Below, piece after piece: positions 12,286 through 24,168 of a DNA stretch of 64,000 nt. Position 1 is the stretch's first letter. Every line of letters begins with the position of its first letter. The DNA comes from Erythrobasidium yunnanense (Eukaryota; Basidiomycota; Cystobasidiomycetes; Erythrobasidiales; Erythrobasidiaceae): contig BCJC01000001.1 of NCBI GenBank assembly GCA_001600175.1, positions 1,010,065 through 1,074,064 on the forward strand. Direction: 5' to 3'. The notes under the pieces are model-generated. The model ran no database searches. It was not told where the DNA came from and was given only the letters and a program-made list of their open reading frames with translations. Both the position numbers and the translations under genes were made by a program.

Positions 12286-13020
12286 ATGCCGCTTTCCAAG
12301 AGAGGACCCAGGGGTGTTCAAGCAGATCAACCAACCGCATGCGAACAGTCAAAGTATCGCACATCGTCACTTCGATCCTCCTTCAACAGCATTGGCGGTC
12401 CTGTCTCAGTCGCATCCCAGATGCCTGCCCATCATTGCTGTCCTGTTGGAGAAGCTCCACGTCCCGCTCTGGCATCGCATTCATCTCGGGCTAAGATACC
12501 TGAAGCAGCCATTTACAAACCCGAATACAAACGTGACCTGCCGGCAGACCCAGTAGTATCAAGACCCGTTAGCGAACGCATCAAAGACACCTGCGCCTAC
12601 TGTGGGCTAGCATATGGAGGGTGCACCACTGCAGTTACGTACCCGCTTGCCGGTGCGACTGGACTTGTCTGCGGGTTTCTGGGTTGCGTCGATGGATGCT
12701 TCGACAGCCGCCGTACAGTCACGAAGGGAACGGTCGAAGATGCCAAACTTGGTGCACAAACTATCTCATATCTGGCTACCGCGGCGATGTGTGTACCCTG
12801 TATAGCGGGGCCGAGCGCTTCACATCTAAAGCATTCCAAGAAGCTAAGCCCCAAGGCGGAGAAGACAACACTGAGGGTCATGATGCCACAATTCCTCGGC
12901 AAGACTGGAGATAGAGACTTTGAAGGTTGGAGATCGCAGCGCTGGGTGATACGAGTAACTTGCAACGAGGAAGAGCACAATTCTGCATCTCGCGCCCGTC
13001 CGGTGTTAAGAAATGCATGA
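12286..13020 (+). CDS. Cys-rich protein, tandem family B copy 1
   Basis: Intronless 244-aa frame. The N-terminal half is polar (Ser/Arg/Pro-rich). The core begins at KDTCAYCGLAYGGC (about residue 100) and runs through a Gly/Ala/Cys-rich moderately hydrophobic stretch to AMCVPCIAGPS, then a basic tail (KKLSPKAEK). The paralogue at 13582-14277 shares the start MPL, the core DTCAYCGL-Y-GC, VPCIAGPS and the tail. The CxxC pairs could bind metal, be lipid-modified, or form part of a membrane-associated hairpin; I cannot tell which. The C-terminal about 45 residues differ from copy 2 and run into a 33-bp tandem duplication that overlaps the stop codon. Confidence 0.65.
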   Translation: MPLSKRGPRGVQADQPTACEQSKYRTSSLRSSFNSIGGPVSVASQMPAHHCCPVGEAPRPALASHSSRAKIPEAAIYKPEYKRDLPADPVVSRPVSERIKDTCAYCGLAYGGCTTAVTYPLAGATGLVCGFLGCVDGCFDSRRTVTKGTVEDAKLGAQTISYLATAAMCVPCIAGPSASHLKHSKKLSPKAEKTTLRVMMPQFLGKTGDRDFEGWRSQRWVIRVTCNEEEHNSASRARPVLRNA

Positions 13021-13056
13021 AATCGCGCCCGTCCGGTGTTAAGAAATGCATGAAAG
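12991..13056 (+). repeat. 33-bp tandem duplication
   Basis: Two direct copies of a 33-bp unit (12991-13023 and 13024-13056), identical except at the last base. The first copy contains the stop codon of the Cys-rich protein gene. Because the unit length is a multiple of three and the stop lies in the first copy, the second copy is untranslated. Confidence 0.9.
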
Positions 13057-13581
13057 TCCCGTGCCTCTCAAATAAGCACAAAACAGCCAACGCCAAGCTG
13101 CAGGTATTCTAGTCAGTCTATTTCCTCCCTCATCCATACTCAGACTTGATATCCAAAACTGTTCCGTCAACCAAAGGGAATATTTCATCTAAGACGTCGA
13201 AAAGTGAACCGAAGCTCGAAGCCCATCTGGGGCCACATGTCGAGTTGGTACGGGCCTAGTCATCTCTCACACTCCAGCCGCCTGCCGCCTCTACCGATCG
13301 CCCATTAATCTCGCGCGAGCCACTACTTAGGTGTTCTCCTCCTTACAAGCTACGACATGGGCAAACTCCGGTGATCACGAGTCCAGTCCTTTCACCACCA
13401 GGTTACGCCTTTGGGATAGAAGCTTGAAAGGTAAGAGTGCGAGCTCAAAAGCTAGCTGGGACAGCGTGTCTCAGCTTAGCTCCTCTCTCATCATTCGCAC
13501 AAATCTAGTAGATCTAGGTAAGCATCCGTGGTACTCACTGAGCGACGATCCAATGCTGACCAATGCTCGTGAGTAGACAAC
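13057..13581. other. intergenic with leader similar to the upstream paralogue
   Basis: About 520 bp between the Cys-rich paralogues. The stretch at about 13420-13535 repeats, with changes, the leader seen at about 12131-12232, including a CTTGAAAGGTAA site and an AGCTAGCTGGGA block, evidence that the duplication unit included the 5' regulatory region. Confidence 0.6.
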
Positions 13582-14277
13582 ATGCCGCTCTTCAACAAGA
13601 CACCCAAGGCCGTTCCAGCGGATATGCCAACCGCCCGTCGACAGTCAGCAGATCGCACGCCATCACGCCAGCACTCCATCAACAGTATGAACAGTACATC
13701 TTCGGGCGATCGTCGAGGATCTCGGACTCACGCAGCCGTCCACTTCCACCAGGAAGAAGGTCCACGTCCCATAGCTGCGACACAGACGCCTTCGAGAACA
13801 CGAGTTGGAATTCCCAAGGCAGCTTATGAGCAGCCAAAGCTATCTACTCCTAGCGGATCCGTTCCAGGAGAATCAAGGACCGCCGGCGACACTGTCAAGG
13901 ACACTTGCGCCTACTGCGGCCTCGGGTACGCAGGATGTACGGCACTAGCGACGTACCCTGCTGCTCTCGCTGGCGGAGCAGCCGGCTTTGCTACTGGGTG
14001 CGGATGCGGGCTGCTCGAATGCGGGGTGTGCTGCATACCACGATGTTTCGGCCACTGCCTTCCCCCCAAGAACAGGAAGCCGTTCCCCTACAGTCGGTCC
14101 GGCGCTGGAATAGTCTCCGGAGGAGTAGGTTGCGGCCTTGGAGTGCCTTGCATAGCGGGACCGAGCATCGATAGGCTCGAGAAATCTGGGAAGCTGTCAG
14201 AGAAAAAAGCCAAACGAGCCAGGAACATTGTCAAGCCTTGGAAACCACTATTTAAGTCCGCAAACCTGAGCCTGTAA
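13582..14277 (+). CDS. Cys-rich protein, tandem family B copy 2
   Basis: Intronless 231-aa frame, paralogue of 12286-13020. Polar N-terminal 100 residues, then DTCAYCGLGYAGC, an Ala/Gly-rich hydrophobic stretch (TYPAALAGGAAGFATGCG), a cluster CGLLECGVCCIPRCFGHC, and GVGCGLGVPCIAGPS before a short basic helix (KSGKLSEKKAKRAR). About 14 Cys are packed into 90 residues. The Gly/Ala runs look like short membrane-inserting segments and the Cys cluster could be palmitoylated or disulfide-bonded. Family unknown to me; two copies with conserved core and free N-termini argue for a real, fast-evolving protein. Confidence 0.7.
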   Translation: MPLFNKTPKAVPADMPTARRQSADRTPSRQHSINSMNSTSSGDRRGSRTHAAVHFHQEEGPRPIAATQTPSRTRVGIPKAAYEQPKLSTPSGSVPGESRTAGDTVKDTCAYCGLGYAGCTALATYPAALAGGAAGFATGCGCGLLECGVCCIPRCFGHCLPPKNRKPFPYSRSGAGIVSGGVGCGLGVPCIAGPSIDRLEKSGKLSEKKAKRARNIVKPWKPLFKSANLSL

Positions 14278-14538
14278 TACATACACAAGTTCCGTCATCT
14301 TTTCTATTAGAATGGCAAATTTCTGTCTGGCCTGATCAGTCGTCTCGATTGTCTCTAGTTGTACAGCCAATCCAACAACAACATCCGACAGAATGCCAAA
14401 TGTACAAATCCCGAAATTGTGCAATAATACGTTGACGAATGAGCAGGTAGAAGGTACGCAAGTACATAGGATAGCGTGAGCAACGCTGTCTTTCCGAGCG
14501 AGACGAATGAGGTGCAGGCGTAAGCCTATAGACTAGAG

Positions 14539-17500
14539 CTAATCGACAGTCCAGCCAGCCGCCCGCTTGCTGTACTTGTCTAGCCACACATTGAGATCAC
14601 CCAAGATCACCTTGGCCAGCACTTTGGCGAAGAAGTCGGAAGAGCGACGCAGCCGGCTCTCGATTTGCCGACGTACATCCACGTGTAGGTCTGAGTAGGC
14701 ACTCTGCGTGTGTGAGGTGGATTGGCCATTGATGGTGCCCGATCGAGCGCGAGTTGTGCTATTGTCCGAGGCTTCGGCTTCTGGCTGTAACGAGCAGATA
14801 TGGCGGTCCAGCACTTGAACGTGGATGCAGAGTCGAGAGATGGCGGCGACGTAAGTCTCGGGAGCATCGAAGCTGAATTACTGTTAGCAACCTGCATTAT
14901 AGCTAGAATAACATGAACCAACTTCTTTGTCTTCGTCATTTTATCCATCGATCGAGACAGCTTGGAACTCCACGCACTGAAGGAATTCTGCATAAGATGT
15001 CGGACTAATCAGTTTATAGCCCCACGTCTTGGACTGGTAGAGACGTACATTGCTGGCCTTCTTTCCGCTCGACGCCTCGATGAAGCCTAACTTCTTGGAC
15101 AGTGTGCTGTGCGCTTCCTCAAGAAGAGACTCAAAGCTGTCCAATTCTTTGATCATTTTCTCACTGGCGTTGAGCCTTGCAGCCATTGGCAGGACTGGAT
15201 TCGTAGACACAAGTGGCTCTCCAACCTTCTCCACACTGTCCAGGCCCGCTAAAAGAAGATCAATCACCTTGACTTTGGTCTCCAGATGAAGCAGCTTTAT
15301 ACCGGTCTGCGTCCAGAGCTGCTTCGGTATATACAAGCGAGGTGTGATATACCCGCCAGTTTGCATCGACTGTCTCAGCTGCTTCATAAAGTGATAGGGC
15401 AGGCGGATCTGGCTTCGCGGAGGGGCAACATAGCCTTGCCGTTGATCCATGGAAGTCATATCTACTGTATCTAAAAGCGGAGCTTGTATGTTGCCGAAGC
15501 TTGTCGACGCTGGCGTTTCTGGCTCTAGGAAGGAACCTGAAGCATCGTAGCCGGCAGCAGCGTATTCCTTTCGCCTATCTTCATACCCTTCTTGGGCGTA
15601 AGCTGCTGCCACTGCTGTCGGAGAGATTGAGTTTGCCTCATCGATCTTCTGCAGGTAGTGTATTGCTGGTGCAATTTTGGGTGGATTACTCGCCGACAGA
15701 TTCTCAATGACTGACGTAGCATTCTTTGGAGTAAATGCCGAGCTCGGCAATGGCGGTGTATTTTTCGAGTGCTGCGAGCTGGACCTGGCGTGACTGACTG
15801 GCTGAGATATCGCCCGATGTCTAGTACTGTGAGCAAGGCCCTCTGCGGTCCGACCATTTTCGATGGAGCCGACATTCTGAAGTCCCGGCTTATCCTCCCT
15901 GGAACTAGCAAGCGGGACGTCTGGATGCGGACCTCGCGCTCGAGATGTGCTGGTGTAATCTTCGGAAGGGTTCGGGCTCCTCCGCCGTTGACTGATAGTA
16001 CCGTGCGCGGTAGAAGGGTTCACCAGCAGACTCTTGTCATTCAGACTGCTCGCAGAAGGCATGGATGCGGCTTGAGCCAAACTAGCCGACCGACCCTGTC
16101 TACCCAGCGTACTACTTGCGGAAGCAGTCTGCTTGTGTAGAGGAACAAGAGGAGGTCCGGCGGAACGTAATGCTTGATCAGGGATTGGAGGTAGAGGCAT
16201 TTCATGTCCTGCTTGTGATAGCCAAGGCCCAGTAGCCGAAAAGGCAGAACCGCTTGCAGTAGAAGACAACGAATCCTGACTAGTCACACGGCGTAGACTA
16301 GAGGAATGCGTTGCCGAGCTAGCTCGCGAACTAGCTCTCGAGCGAGCATTGTTCGGAGGTGAGGTGGTCGACTTTTGGCGAGAATGGCTCGATGTCTGCC
16401 CATTTAGGGATGCACTTCCCATTGTCGGTGTCGTAAGATGGTCGTTGTGTACGTCTTCCAGCGCTTGTCCTTCTCCAGAATCTGTAGAGTTCACAGTTGG
16501 CCGGTACAAAGACTGGTACGGGCTGTCTATCTCTTCCTCCTCGTCCGTAGCATGACGCGACACACCGACATGCAACCTCCGTCTGTCGTTTGGCGAGCCG
16601 TTCACAGAAGCGTCCGCGAACACAGCTGCGCTGCCCGAAGCAGGCGATCGCCTGGAGGATGCAGAAGCGGCAGAGCCTTTCTTGGCATGTGCAGGTTTGA
16701 TGGTATGGGCTTCTCCCAGTGTCTCTTGAGGCTCACTCATCTGGTTCGCAAACCTGTCGATCTGCTGCATGTCGTCACTGTCCGGCGAGAAGGATAGTAT
16801 GCTCTTGTTGCGCGACGCAGACAACTCGCTGGCGTTCAAAGATCTTCGTTTGGCTTTTTCGCGCAGAGCCTCGATGTCTGGCGAAGAGCCGAAGTTGGGT
16901 ATGTCCGCAAACGTGGTGCCCAGATTTATTGGCGTAATGTGAGGAGCAGGGATTGTAGGGGGTGGTGTTTGTTCGACTGAATTATGACTATTGGAAGGCT
17001 GTGACCGGGGTGAGCTGGGGAAGGGTAAGGCAGATTGACGCGCCATCGCAAGGTGCCGGCTTTGACTGGTAGCATTCGGCAGTCTGTCATCGTCCCTGGG
17101 TCCGCTTTCAGGCGTATTGGGATTTTGAGCGCCGGGAAACTTGTAAGCATTCCGTTGAGCAGTCTCTAAGGCTGCTTCCTTCTCTAGCGCTTCCTTCGAC
17201 AGCTGATCAATCCGATTACGTTCTTCAAGATCGATAGTGAGGACACGTATCCGCTCTTCGTAGGTATCGTGCTGTGGAAGTACGAGTATTAGCGCATGTT
17301 CAGGCTACGCAGGCGTCTTGTGTATGCTGTGACTTACGATGACTTTCAGCCGCCGGCTCTCATCTAGGCGCATCTTTTCCCGCTTGAGCAGTTTCTGCTC
17401 TCGCTTCTCTCGCTCTTTCCTCTCCTCAGTTGTCTCCCCATCCTGCTGATCGAGGTCATATTGAGACATCCTCTCTTCCGCGCCACTTTGTGCTGCACCG

Positions 17501-18950
17501 GCTTGCGCACTCCTCCGCCTTTCTCTCCTCTTCTCGCGCAGCTGGTCTAGCTTTTCCATTTCCCTAGCCCGCCAATTGCTGGCGGATTCTTCGACCCTCT
17601 GCATAACCTGCCGCAACAAGCGTATACTCTGCTCATAAGCCTGAATTGCCGCCTGCTCGTTTCCGGCACTATCGAGAAGGACAGCGGACTGTGCTTTCTG
17701 TAATGCCACAGTAAGTACGGATTTCGAAGGCATGCCAGAAGACGATGAAGTTGAAGCTTCAGCAGCTGTAGCGACTGTAGTAGCCTGCGAGTGCGTCCGA
17801 TCCCTGCTCTCACGGCTTGGACTAGCCTGTATATACGAGCCATTCGGCGGACTCTGTACCGTTCTCGCTGACCCCGCAGAGCTCTTTGGGAAGTCTTCTG
17901 TGTTTCCATGCATATAGCCTAGTGCAGACAGAGCATCTTCAGCTGATATGTCTGTTGTGTTGCTGCCTGACGGTCGATGACCACTGGGCGGCGGTGGAAG
18001 CCCAATAGAAGGAGGTGGATTTCGAGCACTAGACCCGGCGTGCCCATGCACTTGTTGAGGGCTGCTAGCAGATGGCGGAGAGGAAGCTGCAGGCCTGCGC
18101 TGTTCGATATTGCCATTGGGAGCGGGCCGACGACCTGGCGCGTCTGAGCGAGCGGTATAAAAGCGTTCTTCGCTGGCTTGCGGCTCACCATCATCGGGAT
18201 CTGGCGAAGGATACGCGAATGGATGTCTGGGCGTCCTGCTCGCGTTTGTTGCCTGCCGCTCTCCTTCGCTTGACAGTGTCGGCAAGCCATCATACAGAGC
18301 TGTGGCTGGTCTTGTATTGTATGCCATGCCTATGTCGTCCGGCAGTGAAGGCAGAGACGAGCTGGGTGGAGGTCCGATGGGACTTGCTCTTGCGCTCGCA
18401 TAGCTTGAGCCGGGCGCATCAAGGCCTGTAGATGGGCTGTCTATATGATTGCCATAATGGTAGCTGTGGATGTTTGAAGAAGGTCCGAAAGTGTTGGTCG
18501 AGGTCCGTGATGAAGCAGAGCCGTCCCTCGACATGGGAGTCGCATTCAGGTAAGCCATGCTGCCTGGCACTTCCGGCAAGCCAGACGGTGATAGCTGGCT
18601 TTTGTTGTAGCTGGTTTCTTGCTTGTAGCTCTTGCTCTCAGAGCGCGAGCGTGCCCCGATCATCCCAAGAGGTGCGGTCTTCTCGTGGTTGCGATTGCCC
18701 TAAAGCAGTCGCACTGCTTGTGCTGCAAGCCACGTATATTCTGTCCCTAGCTAGACCACTTTGCGCTCGTCCCTGCGCTGTTCTACGCCTCTTCTGAACC
18801 GTCGCAGCAGTGGTGCCCGCAACGAGAATGCTTCAACGATATTGGGTGACTGGCGGCTCGATGTGCTCTGCGTAGCTTGAAGGTAGCGAATGTGTGCTGT
18901 TACGGTGCGCCTGCTGAATTCTCCCTCGTCCGATGTCGACTTTCCGGGTA
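14539..18950 (-). CDS. MIT-domain protein, about 1,330+ aa
   Basis: Large scaffold-like protein. Supported exons: 18699-17338, 17271-15049, 14987-14923 and 14872-14539 (introns 66, 61 and 50 bp). An upstream exon ending near 18757-18760 carries APLLRRFRRGVEQRRDERK and joins in frame to GNRNHEKTAPLGMIGARS; the true ATG further 5' is not resolved. A MIT (microtubule interacting and trafficking) helix bundle lies about 300 residues after GMIGARS, seen as ALQKAQSAVLLDSAGNEQAA and AYEQSIRLLRQVMQRVEES, followed by a charged coiled coil. Long Ser-rich disordered stretches surround it. A conserved C-terminal region includes GGYITPRLYIPKQLW, SFSAWSSKLSRSMDKM and FFAKVLAKVILGDLNVWLDK. MIT domains bind ESCRT-III tails, so a role in endosomal sorting or membrane traffic is likely. 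Confidence 0.78.
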
Positions 18951-19230
18951 TCAAGTCTTGCGTAGTGCTCTCTGCCTATTCCTCCTGCTTGTGCATTCTC
19001 TGCTGCATTCCCTGGAATGGATGGTTCTTGTACTCCAGATGATAACGGTCCGTATACTTGTAAACTGAAGGAGTGAACAATTGGTGAGATTAGCAGAAGA
19101 CAGGCCAGATCCGACGCGATACGAGAGAGACAAGAGTGGGAAGACACATCAGACCAAGAAACGATGATGCGATTCAGTCCACTATATGCATGTCAATCAG
19201 TCTATGCTACACGCTTGCGCATACTTTTTA

Positions 19231-22200
19231 TTAGTGAAGTCTCTGGAGCTCCTCCACTAGCCGGAGTACCTCATCACTCGAGATCGCAATGCTCTCGTGC
19301 TCACTAGCGCCTCTCATGATAGCTTCTAGCTCCTCCTTGGTCTCGACATTGAGAATGTCTTCTACGTACGTTCCATCTATGAAGCCAAGTGCTGGGGACT
19401 GCCTGTGCGGTGACTTGAATGCACGATGACTATAATGAGGCAAGTTTACATCAGTATTGCCTCAGAAAGTAGTCAAATGTACTCACCGAGGTTGCTTCAG
19501 ACCGCCGGTACCTTCAGGTAGCGTTTTGGCCATGTTGCGCTCCAGGTCGCTGAGTACCTTGCTCGCTTCGGGTGACAGCGATGCAAGCATGCCAATACTA
19601 CCATTTGAGGTAGCGAATATGAGCTGTGGCACAGCTGCAGGGCGTACAGTCGATGTAGCCGCCGACGAGAAGGACGGAACGAGCGAGCCTGAAAGACCGC
19701 AGATCAGCCCACGCTCAGATACAAGATTGTGAGGACACTGACCAGGCGCGAATTTGTTGACTACCTCGCCCAGGTGTACCAGAGCTTGTGGTGCGAGAAG
19801 CTCAGACGATTCAATTGCTTTCTCCGGCACAGATGCTTTCGCCGTGAACAAATTCAGGTCGAGGTCAGCTACTACGATAGTCGATGATCTTGCTTCATCG
19901 TCTGCTGCGCCTGCTTGACCGTTCATTGTGCCACTTCCGTAGACATCCTCGATGAAAGCGGCGGAGAAGACACCATAGCTCGAGTACTCCCTTGCGCAGC
20001 AGATAAGCTTGTTTGTGGCTACGTCGTAGCGCAACATCGATGGGGCGCGAAGTGGGTCTACCGCTACTAGCATGTTGCCCTTCGAGACTAGAGAGTAGGC
20101 GATAAAGGTGCCGCCCCATGAGCACAGATGCTCCAAAGCTCGTGAGTTTGCATCGTAGGAGTACGCAATGATCTATAAAGTCATCGTTAGACCCGTATAG
20201 CTCTGACCTCGCTGAAGATGTAGCTCACCTCATGATTGCTACTGACCGCAAATCTACCATCTTCCAGCTTTGTTATAGCATGAACAGCTCCTCTTGTTTC
20301 TGTCTCTCCGCTGAGAGAGAACGCTCTGCCTCCATTCCTGCTTTGCCTTTCTGAAAATACCAAGACACGTCCACGAGTACATTCTGGCTCAGATGGGTCG
20401 ATAAAGCCAGTACCGACTAAGAAAGACTCATCATCATTTAAGACTTGCATGTCATCGGAAGTACCGGCTAATGACTGGACATGCACTGAGCGCGCTTCTT
20501 CCTGTGGCTCAAGAGGGTAGTCGAACAGAACTGTGGGAAAATAGCGTGTCAGCAAAGGCGGCTATCCAGTAGACCTGTCGACTTACCATCGAATGTGGCC
20601 TCATCCAAAATCTTGAAGCTACTGCTTCGGTAGATATCGCCAGACAAGCGATCGAGTACCTCCTGCAAGAAAACAACACCATACGCTTTGAGAGTCTTCG
20701 AATAGCATATTCTACGCGGTGCTTCGTTTCCAAGACGGATTGTGCGAACGTGGAGCTTCTGAAGCGAGTCGATCGAGCCTATGTTCAGGCTTGTAGCTGT
20801 AGCGTAAATCATCGCATTCGGATAGGCTGGACTGGCGATTCTGGAGACAGAAGTGACGTCCTATGCGCATATCGACATATGAGCGAGTTGTTCCGACAAT
20901 ACTTCAAGGCGACTGGCTTACCTTCAGGTTTGCGCTTGCGTATGTAAGCTTTCCACCTGATCGAGACACGATGGTGCTTCTGTCACTAGCTACGAATACA
21001 GCGGGCTCAGGTGCTGTTCCATCTTCAGCGTTTCCGCCCGTTTGGACGCTATGTAGCGTGACGGGCCGGGTACCAAGAGAAAGCGTTTTCTTGCTGGTGA
21101 GGTCAACCGTGACGTTATCCTTGATCTTGAATGTATACGAAACGAGGGAGCCATCGCCAAGGCCGATGAATAGGTTAGAAGCGGAGTCTGTTGTTGCCGC
21201 TGTTGTATCGGCTGACGGCGCAGAAAGGGTGACTGCCAGGATCGACCTTAGCAGATAGTTCGTGTCGAGAACGATGGTTTGCACCACTTCCAGAGCAGGT
21301 ACAGACAAAACAATAGCTTGGTTGACCGTCCACAGGCCAACGCTGGCTACCATCCTGTCCTGCTGCTGTTCCATAATGCTGTCAAGGGAGAGACAAGCGA
21401 TTTCATTGTCGAACAGGTGACTTGCTTCCATGGTGATTTGACCATCTGTGCCAACCTGAAGGAGAGCAAGGGTTGCTCCTCCCGCAGCTAGCAGTATATA
21501 TTCTCCGCAACCACTAGCTAGCGTAATCTTGCTCCCTTCAGGTGACGACCATTTCGATGAACTCGTGTAGACGCCATCGGCTGTCACCTGTACGAGATGC
21601 TGCCCAGCAAAATGCGCCGCGATGGTTGGAACAGCCAAGTTGAAGCCTGGCAGGCTATCTATCTCCTCGATACTGCCTTCCTCTGAGGCATTGACTGCCA
21701 GTATGCGCGTTTCGTTGACGAAGGACAGAATGAGGAGATCTTGACTTGAGCTGTGTATGAGATGCGTTAAATCGATTCTCTTCATATAATAGATTGCAGA
21801 ATTGCTTACCCAGCTGGAGCAGGAACGCTGGAGACGGACCACACTCTCTGTACGCCTTCCATGTCCAGACTTGCGAGCTCAGTCAAACCGACACCGTGCC
21901 TTACCACTCGGAGAGTGCCATCATCTCTGCCGCCCGAGCAGGTAACAATATGGGACTGTTGGCAGGGGGCATTCGTCAGCGAAAATTACTTGCATTGTGA
22001 GGTAATGCAAATTACCGGCCCTTGACCGTCACCGGTCTCTACGACAGTGAAATCGACAATTGGTGCCAGATTGGTGTAAGCATTTACGATTTGCAGCTCT
22101 TCCATTTCTTGGCTACCGTCTTCTATGTCCATATCCTGCGCACCAAGCACAGTTTGCTGGATCTTGGGAAGCTTGGTCAAAAGAGAATCGCCATAGTGGC

Positions 22201-23926
22201 TGCCAACGAATACGTAGCCGTCGCCTAGGTCGACAAGACATGTAGGACTGGAGACTCGGCCGTTCGTGATGCTCTCCACTGTGAGCGAGACTCGTAGTGC
22301 ACTCGGACCCGATGAGCCGCTGGATACCGAAGAACGACTCAATCGCCGAGAACTTGCTTTGGGAGATGTTGGCGATATTGGGCCTGTAGCAGAAGATATA
22401 CTGGCTGATCGCGAAGTGACCTTGAGACAGAGGTAAAGAGCTTGTCCCCATGCATCGACAAGAAGGATGCGACTTGAGTCATGCGATAGCATACAGTAGC
22501 TGAGCAAGCCATAGTCAGCTCGTTCTCCAGATCAGCAGAGATGCGAACCTACGAAGTGTACTGGCTGACGGGCAGGCTGCATTCGATCGGCTTCGTATCC
22601 TTCTTGGGCAGCGTCTTGCCTCTACCAGACGATGTAGCACTTTCAGACAACTTGCGCTTTGTGCCTAGGCCAGGCGGACTCAGAGCTGAACCTGCCTGAC
22701 TTGCGGCAGAAGAGCGTCGTCGGGGCATAGGGATCGCGCCTGGGATAGTTGCTGGAGGGCTGCTGGGTGATGTTGCTAGCGGAGGAAGAGCTACTCCGGG
22801 AGATGTAGCTAATTGCGAGGGGGAGGGCGCTTCTTTGGCTTTGCCTTTGCCTTTCTGCTGGGATGTCGACAGTCTTCGAGGGGCCGAACCCGGAGAGACC
22901 AAGGGTCCTGGCTCATCGACCACCATTCCTTCTGTGATAGTCGCGGGTGCTGCCCTTTCCTCCGCTGCAGCTGCAGGTCTACCAGTCTGAACATATCGAG
23001 CGCTGTCCTGGCCGATGACGATGATACCCTGAACACGATCGGTACTGATAGGAATCATGAGCTCCGCATCTGGATCAGCCAGCTGGAGCCCGGAGTTTGG
23101 TAAGAACGATGTGGTTTTGTCGGGATCTTCAGGATCTAGCGACCGGTTCGCCAGGTTAAGCTGATGGATCTGGAGCACTCGTTGACCAACGACGTTTGTA
23201 TGTATTGTAGCTAGGCGATAATGTGCGGAATTCTCAGCCGCGGGCAGTAGGATCATCGAGTTGAGCAGGAGCTCGGGAATTCTGCGTGTGCGGTGAGCTT
23301 CTTGTCCCTAGTCGCGTTATGTAGGCTCACCTAATGGTAAACCCTCGAGATAGATCGACTGTGTCATCCTTTGCTGCCTTGCTAGTCCTCCGCTTCTCGG
23401 CTGCTTCTTCGAGGAGGACCACCCGGATCAAGCCTTGGTATCCATGAAAGACCAGAAACTTGGTTGGTTCCAAGCTATCATTATCTGCTGTAGCGCCTTG
23501 TGGGATGAGTGCCACCAAATCGGTCGAGCTCGACGCGCTTCTTTCTGCGATGCTGTGACTAGCGACCGTCTTGATGGTCTCATTGTTGAAAGAGAGTATG
23601 AAGAGTTGGAAGGTGGTAGTGAGAACGGCTACGGCCAGCGTAGGAGATTCCGATGCGCGTAATCGGACTGGGCATATCGAGAGTATCGTGCCGTGGATGC
23701 CTGCAGTCAGTGCAAGGTGAAGGCCAGATGAATCTATCTTGTGAATCTCTAGACATTTTGTCTTGCTGCGAAAGCCGAAGCATCTTCAGGATCAGCTTGC
23801 CCGCAATTGCCGATGATCTCGCTCAGCTTACGCCTGAAGTAGGGATGGCACGCCTTGCTGTAGGAAGTCGCCCTTCAACGCATGGCTCACGCTTGTAGGC
23901 GGCTGCGAATAAGCCAGATACTGCAT
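19231..23926 (-). CDS. DDB1: DNA damage-binding protein 1 (DDB1) orthologue
   Basis: Three-propeller adaptor of CUL4 ubiquitin ligases, nuclear, linking substrate receptors to cullin for DNA repair and chromatin functions. Ten exons (23926-23832, 23783-23331, 23281-22553, 22499-22016, 21955-21810, 21750-20922, 20860-20587, 20530-20229, 20172-19487, 19429-19231) sum to 4197 nt, 1398 aa, against about 1140 in animals. Diagnostic stretches: KCLEIHKIDSSGLHLALTAG near the N-terminus, HIVTCSGGRDDGTLRVVRHG in the middle, and the C-terminal RAFKSPHRQSPALGFIDGTY with LRLVEELQRLH. The extra length is mainly a Ser/Pro/Ala-rich, Lys-containing loop in the first third (about residues 250-430), as in other fungal DDB1 proteins. 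The C-terminal motif separates it from the related splicing factor SF3B3 and from CPSF-A. Confidence 0.92.
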
Positions 23927-24168
23927 TGTCGTAGTCGAGAAGCTGGAAAGACGCGCAAAGATGATCTCAGTCAAATTGGAGCAGATCTAGAGCTTCGTTA
24001 TCGCAAACAGCAACCAAAAGAGAGAATCAGAGATACACGTATATTAGACCAATGTCACTGCTATAATGCACTATTCTCGCGCTTCTGGCAATTCGGAAAA
24101 GCGTCGATACATGGGAGATACATTTGACATCCACTGTTCTTCCTGCTTTCGTTGTGCTAGTTCTTGCA

